DNA of 64,000 nucleotides, taken from Isoetes taiwanensis (Eukaryota; Streptophyta; Lycopodiopsida; Isoetales; Isoetaceae). Below the pieces are notes generated by a model that saw only the letters and a program-made list of their open reading frames with translations, was not told the DNA's origin and did not search any database. Positions 38,620 through 52,149 of this stretch are shown piece by piece. Position 1 is the stretch's first letter. Every line of letters begins with the position of its first letter. The stretch is taken from assembly GCA_021234155.1 (NCBI GenBank), contig JAJEKV010000065.1, positions 942,786 through 1,006,785 of the forward strand. The letters are read 5' to 3'. The translations under genes were made by a program, and so were the position numbers.

Positions 38620-39540
38620 AATGGCCACTTGTGTACCCCCCTGCCCAGACCCCCACTTGGATGGAGACATCCCTCAAGCCACAGCCCAAGCCCAGGCCCA
38701 AACCCAGTCTTAGGCTAGTGCTCAGGCACACCCCCAAGATGCTGGTCTCGGACATGACGAGTTTGCTCAGGAGAACTAAGCGGATGGCCCCCCATGAAAA
38801 TGGCCCCGACCAGACAGCAAGGGCAAGGGAGAGGCCACTTCCATGAGGAGAGAGGCATGGGCGAAGGCCCAGTCAACAAGATCGACCCGAGATAAGGTTG
38901 ATTGTTGTTCAAACCCGATGGCAGATCAGGCAGAGATGAAGGCCGTGAAACAACTGGAGGCAGGAATCGAGAGCGGGGACCTGAATTGTGGGCCTGGCAG
39001 AAGAGATACAGTCCTTGACGCCCCATGTTCTCAGAAGACAGCTGGCAGTAGAGAAACAGTGGATTGCAAATATGGAGACCCGCACACAACAACTGGAAGA
39101 CGACATCCGTTTGGCACACTTTGAAAGACAACACGAGAAGCAGGATCTTGCTGACCTGCGAGCTTGTGTGGATTTCCTCTCCACCATCATAGAGACCATG
39201 GCACAGGATAGGCAGCATGCTGAGCAGGAGACAATGGCAACCATCACCTGCCTCCAGTCAGAAGTCGAGGAGGCTCACCACAATGCGAAGAATCCAGACT
39301 ACCTTTGAAGCGAGCCAGTCAGAGTTGAGAGCACTTTAGAGTAAGGTCGAGACACGGGAGCAGGAGTTGCAGGAGCTTCGGGCAACCGCCAACCAGCAAG
39401 GCAAGGGCTTCCATGCAGAAGCCCATGAACAATTATGGCAATGCACACATGAATTGGCAAGACAACAGCAATTTCAGCAGGAGTTGAGCTCCCGACTTCA
39501 GAGAGGAAAGGCCGCAATATGGGACATGGCAAATCCACAT
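38620..39540 (+). pseudogene. coiled-coil protein remnant, unrecognised
   Basis: Joined across a frameshift near 38990 and later stops, the plus strand reads AEMKAVKQLEAGIESGD, then VEKQWIANMETRTQQLEDDI, QHEKQDLADLRACVDFLSTI and QETMATITCLQSEVEEAHHN, then SQSELRAL and REQELQELRATANQQ to about 39500. Heptad patterning is clear. An N-terminal stretch rich in Pro, Ala and Gln precedes it. No family could be named; a retrotransposon gag-region protein or a host coiled-coil gene are both possible. Local base composition is GC-richer than the surroundings. Confidence 0.4.
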
Positions 39541-39809
39541 ACCTAGCGTATGATATGCAAGAAATACCTCTCAGCAGAAATACCTTATGGGTATTTTCCT
39601 TAGGGTACCTTCAGACATATCAAACACGTCAAACAAACATCAACTCATTTGCAAACAAAACATCAACTCATTTGCAAACAAAAATCAACTCATTTTTATG
39701 GCTTTCCATGTACATAGGTTGATGACGTAATGATGATGATGTCTTTCTGCATTGCATTGCATTGCATTGTCTTACAACCACATCCAATTCATCCAATTCA
39801 TCCACGCAG

Positions 39810-40815
39810 CAAATGACCATCACAAGTGACAACGGTACGTTTGGCCTTGTCTTTTTCCGTTTCTCAAATACCAGTAGTGATTTCTACCTAAGCTTAACTT
39901 TTGGAGCTGGAAAAACTTGGGGAGCTCATGCAGTGCGCAAGCGTAAAACAACCCCTGTTGGAGAAAATGCAACCCTTGTACTCCAAAGCCGCAGACCGGT
40001 CTGTCTTTGCTTTTGGGATAAGAATGGCAGTGTTGTATGGTCTTCCTCTGTTGTGGGTATTGTTTTTTTAGATGTTCCAGAAACGACAGTGCCTCTAACT
40101 CTACCATGGAGGAGGGAATATTTGAGGGTGTAATTGAGGTGGCTGGCTTTGTTATGTACCTTAATTGGTCTGATTCAAAAATGCCTTATTTGGTGTGGGG
40201 CCTTGCTGGTTCAGATGCTAAATCTACACTTGTTAGATGTTCACAATTTATGACTCGGGTAACACTCAATGGCAACTTCTTTAGCATGGGTTCCGCTTTG
40301 CCTCGAGAAACACGGTGAATTCCAATGGTGTTAGCGGCGTGTATACGACACCACAATGTCTTTCCCTACATCATTTTCTAATGCCCGGCTTTTTGTGGGA
40401 CTAGATTCCAATGGTGATCTGATTGTTTTCAGTCGTGCTAAAGATAATACAAGCTCAGGTTGGACTACGAACTTTCAATTGCAGAACTACATTTCTGGCA
40501 AGTGCTAAATATCAATTAGCATTTAGCATTTTTGTCTTCTCCAATTAAAATTGGACATAAAATCTGTCTGAATTCTTTCTTTCTAATATCGTATCTTCTT
40601 CTCGAGGAACGGATATCATGCTTAGAGCACTCAACAATCTAGACCAAATAATTATGCACGGAGCCATGCCGGTTAATGCCATTCTTGGAGTCTTTGGTTG
40701 CGGGGATGTGGTTTTATTTGCAATGTCGTGCGGGCCATTTTACGTTGAAGTTCTAAATCTAGACTTTGACACAACTCTTGAGGAATATAGTTACGTGCCA
40801 ATTTGTGTTTTATAA
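39810..40815 (+). pseudogene. G-type (bulb) lectin / EP1-like glycoprotein pseudogene
   Basis: From 39810 the translation gives MTITSDNGTFGLVFFRFSN, FYLSLTFGAGKTWGAHAV, GENATLVLQS and CFWDKNGSVVWSS, the N-terminal bulb-lectin domain of S-domain glycoproteins and receptor kinases. A frameshift near 40060 leads into VSFLDVPET-like sequence. A second lectin-like part follows in another frame (MSFPTSFSNARLFVGLDSNG, DLIVFSRAKDNTSSGW, NFQLQNYISGKC) and stops at about 40508. A downstream open stretch (40618-40815) may be the next, EGF-like exon but is not convincing. There is no signal peptide in frame and no kinase domain. The copy looks non-functional. Confidence 0.65.
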
Positions 40816-43480
40816 AGACAGAAAATGACAAAGATTTTTTCTCCTACTTCCAAAAACAGCATTATCTGTTTGAATAAGCACACACATGTGTTGGCACGGC
40901 CCGATCACGACCCTTTCTTTTCTGACTTTGTAATATGTAGGCTGAGGTTCTAGAATGGGTATTCCCATGGCCATTAAATTTACATAATCCTTGATAAATG
41001 TGGCAAGAGGAAGCAAGGGCACCATTAATTCCACATGCAAATTAAATTTACAATTCATATATCTACACAGACTACATTGATGGCATTAAAGGACAATGAA
41101 CTTCACGCGTACATTTCTTGAAAAATTATGTAATAGAAAATAGACACTAGAAGGTGCTACAATCTCTACAACATCCTCTTGATTATTCTTGGCCATTTCA
41201 ATGCATTTTGGAGCAATTTATGAATCCTATGTTTCTAGAATATTTAAATAAACTGAATTTCTGAACCCACTCTGAAATCCACTATTCTCTGTTTAGATTT
41301 CAGACCTTCTTCATTAGATTTTAATTGTTTTGAATAGTAGCATATCTGAGCTTCAGGAAGTGTGTATTCTCTTAGTAAAACACAGAATCTATGATAAGAA
41401 ATGGTCTGTAGAGAAAAAGAAGGCACAGAATGTACCCTACTTTCAACGCAATATATGGAAGAAAAAACTCATCCAGTATATATGGAAGAAACTTACAGAT
41501 TGGATTCAAACGAGGAGCTCCCAAGAATGGAGCCATCGGGAGTCTCGGCCTTGATCTCAAATGCGAGTTAACAAAATTAAACGAAGGGGTCCGGCATCGA
41601 ATAAGTTTTGGTAGACAAAACATAAAATTGTTAGCTAAATGTTAAGAAATAACATAATAAAAATCAATGTGAAAAGGGGTTAAATGGCTAATTTAACTCT
41701 AACAGTTTGTTAAAAGTTAACCCCTTAAAATTAACAATTTTGTTAACAAAAACCATGTGCGTTAATAGTTAATTTTTTTTAACTTAACGAAATTGACCCC
41801 ATGGTGTGTAGGTACCCTAACTCAAGTATAAACTACCAATTTGTTTCAAATGCTCTATGTCGCTAAAGAACTCACCTAGATATGAACTTTTCCATCTTAA
41901 AGATGAGGCTTTTGCTCAAACTTTAGCATTGAACCAAGTAAATAGTTCAATGCAAGCTCGGCAGTGGACTCTCACCTCCATAGCTCGCCCCTACAGAGCT
42001 TAAAAGCCCACAAAGGCATTTTCTATAATACCTTTGGCGGAAAATGAACACAAGCTTTCCCTATACAACATGAAATTACTTCTCTAGCTTAAAGACATCC
42101 AACATTTTGGAGGTCCTTTTTGCTATAAGATTCACCAGCTCAAATTCAGAATATTACAAAGCATCAACTTAAACTATATAACAAACAAGGAATCTCGTCC
42201 TTACACAAGAGTTCTTTCTCCAAAATCTCTCTTCTTCCCAAAAATCTCTCCTCCCACGATCATGGAGACTTTTGTAGGACAAATTTGGGTCTGCAAAAGA
42301 TTCTGCAAAGAGTAGTACTTGCTTCTCATCTCAACCTTTCAAACTTCATGGAAAGGTAAGTACTTTCTTATTGGACGCTGCCTAGTGGTGTGACTTAAAA
42401 ATACCTATCTATCTATCTATAAATATCTTTGATTAGCACCTTCGGCAACGAAATTCATGTGCAAGTTTATAATAGTTCCAGACATAATTCCTTGTGCTAT
42501 CCTGCAAGTTTATAATAGTTCCAGACATAATTCCTAGTGCTATTTTGCAAAATCAATTGACCTAATTCCTGGTGCTATCCTGCAAAATCAAGAAGCTCCA
42601 TTTATGTATTGACCTATTATTTTTCCAAGCTTGTTGATGAAAATATATCCTGGGCCCAGAATTCCGGATAATTCTCTGATTGGACTTTGTCAGACATTGC
42701 AAAGCTACAAAAACAATTCGTGCGTGGTAAACATCTCAAGCTTTACTTGTATGTCTCCATCTAAGAGGGAATGAATACATGGGGGGTTTCAAGCAAGGCA
42801 GCTCCACAAGAGTCTAGAAGTATCACTTGGGGCATACGAAAAGAAGATCAAGTAGCTTGTTGTTACGAGTACTAATAGAGGCAATTGTTAAATGATCATC
42901 GTAGATGGGATGCACTGGAAGAGGTTTTTTCCAGCATGCAGGCATCCATGTACTGCACCCCTCGAAAATCTGAGCAAGAGCAATTACGATATAACAGGTT
43001 ATTTTCAACTTGATAGTTAATCCCAGCAAGAGCACCACTTTCTGTCCAAATTTATAACAGGTTATTCTGAGCTTGATAGTTATAACAGGGTTACCCGCAG
43101 AGTAGATGTATTCAGCTTTACAGATCTACCAAGACAAGACTATTACGTCAGTGTATAATATGTTCAACACATCAATAACAGCAGACAGAGCTTACCTAAA
43201 AGCTGGGGTGCTCTGAAATAAATCTATTCAATACACGTAACTAAAAGCAGTTCCTACAAGCCTATGTGCTCTGAAAGAAATTTGACAGCAGAATGCAAGA
43301 AACTAAACAATTCATTTGTTTGTCAAGCTGCCTTCTCATTAATGTGAAAACGGTAAATAGGGAGGCTCAACAATAATAAAAGGCCTCATCATACTCACAT
43401 ATCACCAACTAAATCTGATCTTGTTATGTATCAGAATACCAGTTCAAACTAGACCAAAATTTGTGCAGTAAAACAACTCA
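40816..43480. repeat. intergenic spacer with AT-rich element and minisatellite
   Basis: 41640-41830 is the AT-rich repeat whose end (ACCCCATGGTGTGTAGGTAC) also occurs near 22530. 42399-42420 is a (CTAT)n run. 42461-42595 is a minisatellite: two 43-base units starting GCAAGTTTATAATAGTTCC, then two shorter units starting GCAAAATCAA. TAACAGGTTATT...CTTGATAGTTA occurs twice near 42992 and 43047. No gene was recognised. Confidence 0.5.
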
Positions 43481-44142
<662 letters not shown>

Positions 44143-44344
44143 TAACGTAGAGTAAGGATATCTGAAGTACCACCGTAAATAGAGACTAATTATGGGGAAA
44201 TGGGTTTGGAAGAATGTATTGCGGCCAAAGGTCTGCACTTTTATGGTAGATTGGACATGGGTCTTCAAGGGTGAACACCGTGGTGTTCCACGGCAAGCCC
44301 GTCTTAAATTTCTTAAAACTAAATTGAGCCACGTCAGAAAATAA

Positions 44345-44450
44345 GATTAGAATAGAATAGAATAGATTTTTATTCTTCCACGGAGACCAATTAGCCTATG
44401 GGACTCAAACAAAAAAGAGAGCAGCAAGCGTATTACTGTCAGGAGATATT
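44345..44450 (-). repeat. LINE 3' hairpin module with (TATTC)n tail
   Basis: In minus sense, GAGTCCCATAGGCTAATTGG and TCTCCGTGGAAGAATAAAAA lead into TCTATTCTATTCTATTC. Hairpin arms are at 44397-44393 and 44388-44384. It is a close relative of the 3' end of copy A at 17001-17060. About 50 bases of upstream similarity (GCAAGCGTATTACTGTCAGG in plus sense) remain. No ORF2 is left. Confidence 0.7.
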
Positions 44451-46890
44451 TTAGACGTGTCTTATTTGAATGCCGTATACAAGGTTATTGTCGCATTTTC
44501 TTTTGGGGGAAATCCCTTGCCACAAAATGAGACAGGCAAATTCAGGGCAATCAAAAAGCAAGAGAAGTGTAATTAGGGGTCGCCAAATTTGAGAAAAGCT
44601 TCATCCTAGAACTCCATCGATCCATCGATTGGAAGTAGTTTCCATCACAGTTGAATCTGGATCCTCTGCAACATCAATTGAAGTGCATGTGAATCATAGG
44701 TACTTTTTTTTTTCCCTTTTGTTTTCGTTATTGAAGTTAAAAGGGATCGATCATCTCTATTCTTGCACTTTTTCATGCTGTCATGCTATGCTTATGACCC
44801 ACAAAAGAAACAATAGCATTTTCGGCTATCTTGCTGACGATTTGCACACACTCTTGACATAGTGATAAGACGGTCACAAAATGAGACTGCCATGGAAAAA
44901 GGACCTAAGTCCAGTTTCCCTTGTTTTTGGAAGTGCAAAAGGAAAATTAGGACATTGTAAAGATATTTTTGTTGAAATATCGCCTCCGCACCAACGATAA
45001 GTATCCAGGCCTCCCTTTTCTTTTTTCACTGTTCATGCTATGGCATTGTTCATAGAGTGAAAATTCGAGTTTCCAAAGATTACCAAAATTTGTTCGAGTT
45101 CTTTACCAAAATTTGTTCGAGTTCTTTATAAACTATGTGAGCTATGCTAAAAGAAAGGACAAAGAGCTATTCTGGCGATTTCGTCCAGATCTTATGGTTT
45201 TTTTGAGGATTCTCCTATTCATATCAAAATTTTAGAGAAGAATTCCATCTATTAACAGAAGCTTACAAATATCTTTCAGGAATGCCGGAATAAACAAGTA
45301 AATCCCCTCTACAGGATCTGAAAGAGCGCTTAGTGATGACATGATAACACATCATGACCGGATTACGCCCTCTCTGTGCATACAAAAGAAAGTTCCATAA
45401 TTGAAACGTCGGCTTAATTTCAACAAAAAATCTCTTTATGTCTTTTAAAATGCATTTTTTTTATTTTTTATGCTTGTAAAGCCCTTGGCGGCATCGTCAG
45501 CCTCGGCAGCAAGCTCACAGCCTCTGTCAATCACACGCCAAGGCATTTTATATAATATGTATTGTCAAGTGTCTCGATATCCAACAAATTTGAGATAAGT
45601 TCTTTCAACCTATAATTCGATTGAAGGACATAGTGTTAGGGAGGTATCGGAATACCTGGTCTCTCCAATGAAATTGGCACCGCACATAGCAAAGGGCTGG
45701 ATATATTGATGTATATGGAAGAGACGAAGATTCCTTATTCTTCAAGGTAAATTCATGCATCTATGGTCGTCGAAAGTTAATTTTAAAGCAGAGTAGGTGC
45801 TTACACGTGGATGAGGATGTTGCTCAAGAAATATAGACCGCTATCTTGAGTAGGTTCCATGATGTGTGATGTTTTACTTCTAGTATTGTACCCTCATGAT
45901 CCATTTTGGACATTGAGACGTATACCATCTGCAGTGACAAGTGTAATTTTACTCGTATCTAGTGGGTTTCCATCTTTTCAAAAAACAAAATAATAATAAA
46001 TTGTATATTTGGCATGGTACATGTCAGTAGGCATAGGTATTCCCCACAAAAAGAAGCAATGGTAGCGCGACGGTAGCACTCACGAATATATACTCGATAA
46101 AAGAGGCTTATAGCTTGTAGCGAGTGGGCTCAGAAGATGAACTTGAAGTCGCGACCAAGATAGGCATAAACTTTGACTTCTTTTAACAACTTTTTTCTAG
46201 CTCCTTCACTTCTGACTTCACTTCTTTCTAGGAAAGTAGCTGCCATAATCTGATCATTTGTTTAATTTTATTTTCTTTGCTACTTAACGTGGCATTTTTG
46301 CTTCTATTTTATGTGCTTTTTATTCAAATTTATAGATATTTTCTTTATTCATCACTTTTATTACGTCATTTCTTCTTAATCCCAATGTCTATCTTTTGTC
46401 GACAGAACCCACTATTTCATTTGCATGCTTTTTTTTACTATTCGGCTCGAAGTCTCAAGAAGTCTGGAACTTCATTTTATAAATAGAGATATTTGCCATG
46501 ACAAATTTTTGCCATAATACTTTTGGTTTGCAGGTTTAAATCCCATAGGCATGTGTTAACCGGTTGTAACCAGTAAGTTTTACTGTTGGCTTTCCACTTT
46601 TCCATACTAGGTTGTAGGGACATGCCACGAGGCAACACCTAGTTCATCTTCCGACAAGAAACACAATTCAATTTCTATGTTGTAGTGACATATGATTTGT
46701 AACTAAATACCTTGCCCTTTACTTTACAGGAAGGACTTTCCCAACGGTGGATTACTAGTACAGTAGTTCTCGCAGGCGACCCACACAGTCCAACTAAATG
46801 GTTGGCATTCTTGAGCAACAACTGATGATGTGAGTGGAGGAGATAGAGGTGCGAGCCCTCCCACACCCAGGATTCAAACCCTGACACTCC
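44451..46890. other. AT-rich intergenic spacer
   Basis: No gene was recognised. A 23-base unit ACCAAAATTTGTTCGAGTTC... is tandemly doubled at 45083-45128. GGTTTGAATCC, in minus sense near 46870, resembles a pol III B box, but no good A box accompanies it. Everything else is unstructured by eye. Confidence 0.4.
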
Positions 46891-47275
46891 ACCATTGATC
46901 ACATTTTCGTACTACAAATCTTGGTAGATAACAAGAACTGCCGACAAGACCTCTACTACTGCTTCGTTGACTTTGCAAAGGCTTCTGACACTGTGCTACG
47001 AAAAAAAGTTGTAGGAAAGATCAAGACAGTTCGACACCGCTATATGGTTGAAAAATATGGTTTACAGGTCGTATGAGAAATGCTCAGGCAGGCTTACACT
47101 GTCAGGACAACCTGTCAATAGTAGTATTGGGACCGTCAGAAATGCCTACTCTCTCCAATGTTATTTGGCCTTTACATTGATCATTGGAAAGGTGGCTTTT
47201 TGAGCAGGGAGGCAATAGAATTCAATTTGTACATGGGTAAAAGCACATTGTAGTGGATCACTTGGTATGTCCCCC
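46890..47275 (+). mobile_element. microsatellite-clade LINE RT fragment
   Basis: The plus strand gives ATC-DHIFVLQILVDNKN, then LYYCFVDFAKASDTVLRKKV and, after frame changes, MFGLYIDHW-like sequence. These are the RT motifs FVDFxKAFDxV and PxLFGLYI. It ends where the poly(T) of a minus-strand L1 begins. Confidence 0.65.
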
Positions 47276-47284
47276 TTGTCCCCC

Positions 47285-49045
47285 TCTTTTTTTTTTTTTT
47301 TTTTTTTTGAGGGATAAAAAATTGACTTTATTTACTTTAAAGGAATGGTACAAAGCCACGTGGGGGTGTATCCATCTGCTGGAATCGAGATGGAGATAGC
47401 TACATGGCTCCTTCTTGCACTATTTCCTTGTTCATCCTAGTGTAATCTTAGGTAGGTGCCCCAAATTTCAACCTTTACTTCTTCTTCACTCTCGAAGACT
47501 AGCCTGAATTTTTTCAGCCTTTCATGTACTATATGTAGAAGTTGATATGGTGATATGTCTGCTTGATTCTCATCAAAGACCAAGGCGTTTCTCCTTTTCC
47601 ATATTGACCATATTGTCCAGGCCCTAGCTATATGAAAGGCCACCTTCACCATTCTAGGGGGAGGATACCCAACAACAGTTCCTTGGTACCTAGCGGGTAT
47701 TCAAAGCTATCCAGACTCCATGCCCATACTACTTGCAGCTTCTCACACTCCACCAGACAATGTTCTATGGATTCCTGTTCGGCCTCGCACAAGGGACATA
47801 CTGGGCTGACGTTGTTGTCCCATTTTGCGACTAGTTGATTGACCCTTGGAACCCTGTGTATCACTTGCCAGAGGAAAACATTTATCCATGGGGGTAGATA
47901 TTTCTGCCACGCATCTCTCCATATGTTTTTGAGGTTTTCCTCCGTGACTACTATATCCCATTTGGTAGGTATTGGAAGTAAACCCTGAGTCCTCAGGCTT
48001 CTGTAACTTGATTTCACAAACTTATTTGGCAAAATCGCAGGGTGCAAAACCCATGGATTTTGATCTCCTGTAGTTATAGTGTTTGGGAGTACTGTAGCCA
48101 CACATTCCCATATTGTTTTGTCTGCGTCCTCTAAGGCAAAGCGTACCTGAAATTCTGCCCAACTGATTAATTGTTCTCCCTTGTACCATTGAGCGCAAGA
48201 ATCTATTCCACAGTTTTTCCACCTCTTTACGATCCTTGCATCAGCCACCATACCTAAGGGGCCTTATTTATTGTGCAAGACTGCTGGTACCCACCATGGC
48301 GGGGAAGTCTCTGCTTCGAATTTGTTGATATCAAGCGTAAATAGCTTTTTTTATGATTTGCCAAGCCGAAATTAATCCCTTCAGGAATGGAGAAGCATCT
48401 CTACATGGCTTAAGATCAAAAAAGAGTGACCATGGGAGTGATACTTTGACGGAGGGCTTACTATGCTTACATGACGCTAATAGGGCCTGGTTGATGAGAT
48501 GCATACCTGAAGACTTCACCTCTTTCTGTATGATCATCCATATGAATTTGGCTATTATTACTTTGCTCTGTAATGATATGTCGACCATTCCAATTCCTCC
48601 TTCTGCCTTATCTCTCTTGCACTTCCACCAAGCGATTTTGACCACTGCCCCTTCTTCATTCCCTCCCCAGACAAAGTTGCGGATTAGCCCTTCTAATTCC
48701 TGTGTCTTCTCCTTTGGGGCTAGTAAGATTGATGACGTGTAGACATGAGTATTGCTTAACACATGTTTTGCCACAGTAATTCGACCTGCAAGTGATAGCT
48801 TTGCCACCTTCCACCAATTTAAGTGTTTCTGTAGGCCTAGTAGTATTTCAACCCATATTTGTGCATTCGCGATATTAATGCCCACTGGAACTCCTAATAG
48901 GTTGGAATGCTCACCCTCTGGGATTATTTTCCATGGTAGGATTGTCAAGTATGTGGGATGCGGTTCTTCCAACGGCAATTGTACTGCGCATTTTTTCCAG
49001 TTTATGAGACATCCTCCCTCCCTTTTGTGATGAGAGGATGGCACC
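47285..49045 (-). mobile_element. 5'-truncated plant L1
   Basis: A poly(T) run at 47287-47309 marks the tail. The minus strand has two good frames. 49047-48331 (238 codons) covers the RT thumb and connector (LLGVPVGINIANAQIWVEIL, KHLNWWKVAKLSLAGRITVA, IRNFVWGGNEEG, WWKCKRDKAEGGIGMVDISL). 48251-47646 (201 codons) contains the RVT zinc-binding region (PPWINVFLWQVIHRVPRVNQ, CPLCEAEQESIEHCLVEC). A short tail piece at 47652-47437 reads WTIWSIWKRRNALVFDENQ. No target duplication was found, so the 5' border is approximate. Confidence 0.88.
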
Positions 49046-49049
49046 AAAT

Positions 49050-51299
49050 TGTGGCATCAACCATAATGATTGTCAAAAATATTATAGTAAATGCCAAAAA
49101 TAGTTAGTAACTGCCAAATTTAGATTCAGTGATCCAATTCAAATTCCTAACAAACTGATAGGAATGCATTTAGTTCAATTCCAGTGGTATCAAAGTTCTT
49201 TTCGTGCCTAAAGATATTTGATGCTGCTGAAAAAAATAAATCCGACAAGTTTTCTTAAGAAATAAGTAAGAGCGTTGTTTATCTGTAGAGTTGTTCGTGT
49301 TTTGATTTCTGTGAACTACAAGATATTTGTTTGAATCGCACGCATGATTTCAGAGTTAGCTATGGCCTTTACTTAATGAAGCAAAACCTTGAATGCTTTG
49401 ATGCTCCTTGGCCAGTTACCAATCCTAAAGAACCACACATTAAAAAAATGTGTGTCTTGGGGTTGGTATGATTGCTCAGGGAGCATCAAAGATTTTTAAT
49501 GTTTATCTCAATTCCTTCTTGGTTCTTTCAGATGCATGGGTTAATTGCCATTGAAACATTGCAATTTCTTTTGTGAAGCCAAAGTGATATCATAGCCAGC
49601 TAAATAATTATCAACTAGAGTCTAGTATCAATAATCCTTTTTTTATTTGTATAATGAAAGGTAATGTATCTTTATAATGATGTTTTAGGATAATATTATA
49701 GGATAAAATATAGTATGATATTCTGGAGTACAAAATGATTTAATTGATTTGATGAGCATTAAATATTGTTGGCCATAAAAATTTCTAGCATATAAGCTCA
49801 TGCATGCCCGCGAAAATTGCATTCCTTCCATTTTTGTTCTCTGCCCAAGCCATGAAGCGGAAGTGCTTCATTTATCAGATGAAGAACCCGAGGTCTCTTC
49901 CAAAATACCTCGGGTCGAATTTCCTCACATTAAGTTCTTTTTGTAGAAACCCTCTAGTTTCAACTCAGAGGATGAGGATGAGGATGAGAAAAAGATGAAG
50001 AATCCAAACTGGATGATTGAGAATGGATCACGACTTTGCTTCAAGATTGGCTCGTCTCTAATCGGATAATGAGTGGAGGAGGAGGAGGAGGAGGAGGTGG
50101 TGGTGGTGGTGGTGGTGGTGGTGGTGGTGGTGGTGGTGGTGGTGGTGGTGGTGGTGGTGGTGGTGGTGGTGGTGGTGAATTTTTGCTTGACTTACAAAGG
50201 GCCTCGGGGTTTGCATATTTTGTTTCCTTTCCTTTTCATAATTTACTTTTTGGGTTGCCCCTAGGGGACAAACCCTTGTTTATGTGGGGTTTTGGCATAT
50301 CCTAAGTATATGCTAGAATATCCCTAGGATATCTTTGGTGACTACTACAAACCTATTCTACCAGCAGAATTCTCGGTCACTGCGTTGTGGGTCGGGGGAT
50401 GCTTGAACAGGGTAGCGCCATTTTTTTCTTTTTGGTTTAAGCTTGCTTCCATTTGCTCTTTCTCTTTGCCTTGCACCGATTTTGCTCTTTCCTTTTTTTT
50501 CGTCCGATGGGTTTCACCTGATTTGCTCGCCCTGCCTGGATCGCATGATTGCTTCCTCGCTTGCCGACTTCTCTAGAATCATGTCCAGGCTAGGCCTATC
50601 TCACCCATTAAGGGCTTACTTTAGCGTGGTTCCAAGCCTAAATCAATTTTCAGTCTTCATTATGTGTTGGTTGATCCGTTTGATCAATAGGATGAGATTG
50701 GGTTACGGTGCTCACACTTGCCGTTTGATCAATAGAAAGAGCTTCCAACCATAATTTTGCTGGCCGGATTCTAGCAGGACCATCCCCGCCCTCTCGGCCC
50801 TTTATTACGAATCAATCTGGCTGGAAGTCTGCGATTGCCTCTCGACTTAGTCGATCATTTGAGCTGGAGCCGACTTCGATTTGTATTTTCTACGGCTTGT
50901 GGTTTGGTATGCTGATAGGTTTAACTCTTGTGGCTGTACAAAGAGGTGATTTATCTTCTTCCCCGCCCATTCCCATTGCCAAACATATTGCCTTTCACTA
51001 TTTATTAGCAGTTTTCTAAACCCCGAAGTTGTTTGTTGTTTGCAGATCCTACATCCAACTTAATCGGGAAACCAAACCAATCAGAGCCCCGGTGGATCAA
51101 AAGGACCAGCTATTTCTCTGGCAAGATATTCAATTAGGTGCTCTGCAAACCTATGATAATTAAAGGCAGACTTTGGCATATCAACAAGATGGGGTTTTGC
51201 TCACAAAATTGAGGTCATTGGTGTTTTCAATGCGTACGATACCCGTGAATGTTATATGAGTTTTAAATTTATGCATGTTGTGTCTTATTCTAAGCACCG
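49050..51299. other. spacer with long GGA/GGT microsatellite
   Basis: 50075-50096 is (GGA)n and 50096-50176 about 27 GGT units. Frames of poly-Gly or poly-Val across it are artefacts. The 75 bases after the microsatellite (GAATTTTTGCTTGACTTACA onward) recur at 63869-63945, also after a GGT run. 50340-51250 has short open stretches without a recognisable family. Confidence 0.5.
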
Positions 51300-51797
51300 G
51301 GGTTTGCACAAATTGAATATGCAAGGCAGCAATTATGGAATTCCACGATCGCAAATCCGATTTGTCAATCTATCGAATGATCTTTGGGCATCATCAAGTC
51401 TTTTGCACTTGCCATACATGTTAACCACTGCAGTAGCAACAATGGCATCGATTAAAACCCGACTATCCATGATATATGCATGGATGTGTTTTCCTTCCGC
51501 TAAAGATGTAAGTTCTGAGCATGCTTTTAAGATAGTAACATAAGTAATTCTATCAGATTCTCTACTTTTTAGTAAATGCCTACTCTAAGGCATTTCTTCC
51601 ATTTCCATTATGGATGTAAGCAGTAATAATTGCATTCCATAACACTATATCTCTCTCAGACATCCTGTTAAACAACATCTTCGCAACTTCTAGACTTCCG
51701 ATGTCCAGGTACATGATAATAAGAGCGTTTCCGACAGCCTATATTTGATTCAAAGCCACTGCGAAGTATGCAGGAATGGATCCACTTGCCTTCTCTT

Positions 51798-51831
<34 letters not shown>

Positions 51832-52149
51832 AAAGTAAGAGTTGGTTTTGTCATTAATTATAAAATCTCAGAGATATAATGTAATAGCATGCCCTTAAAT
51901 AAGCATACCAAAAAGTGTATCAGAATCAGCCAATAACAGTAATAACAGGACACTTAAAAGAGTTTGTATCCAAATTGAAAACGATGAGTCGAGAATAATG
52001 AGCGAGCTACACTTAAGAAGATCCGATGGTACTCCCATTCTTGGAGTATAGAAAAATTTTGTAACCTCTACAATGCCGTAGAATTTGAGAACCTTGAGAG
52101 AGAACCCGATAACCGCCAAAATTGAATCCACCAAAAGGTAAGCCAGCAC

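Noticed and set aside
47285-49045. Target duplication for the second truncated L1
   Set aside because: Candidate words on both sides do not match; the 5' border was left approximate.
50036-50305. Glycine- or valine-rich ORFs
   Set aside because: Translation of the (GGA)(GGT) microsatellite; no start context, no family.
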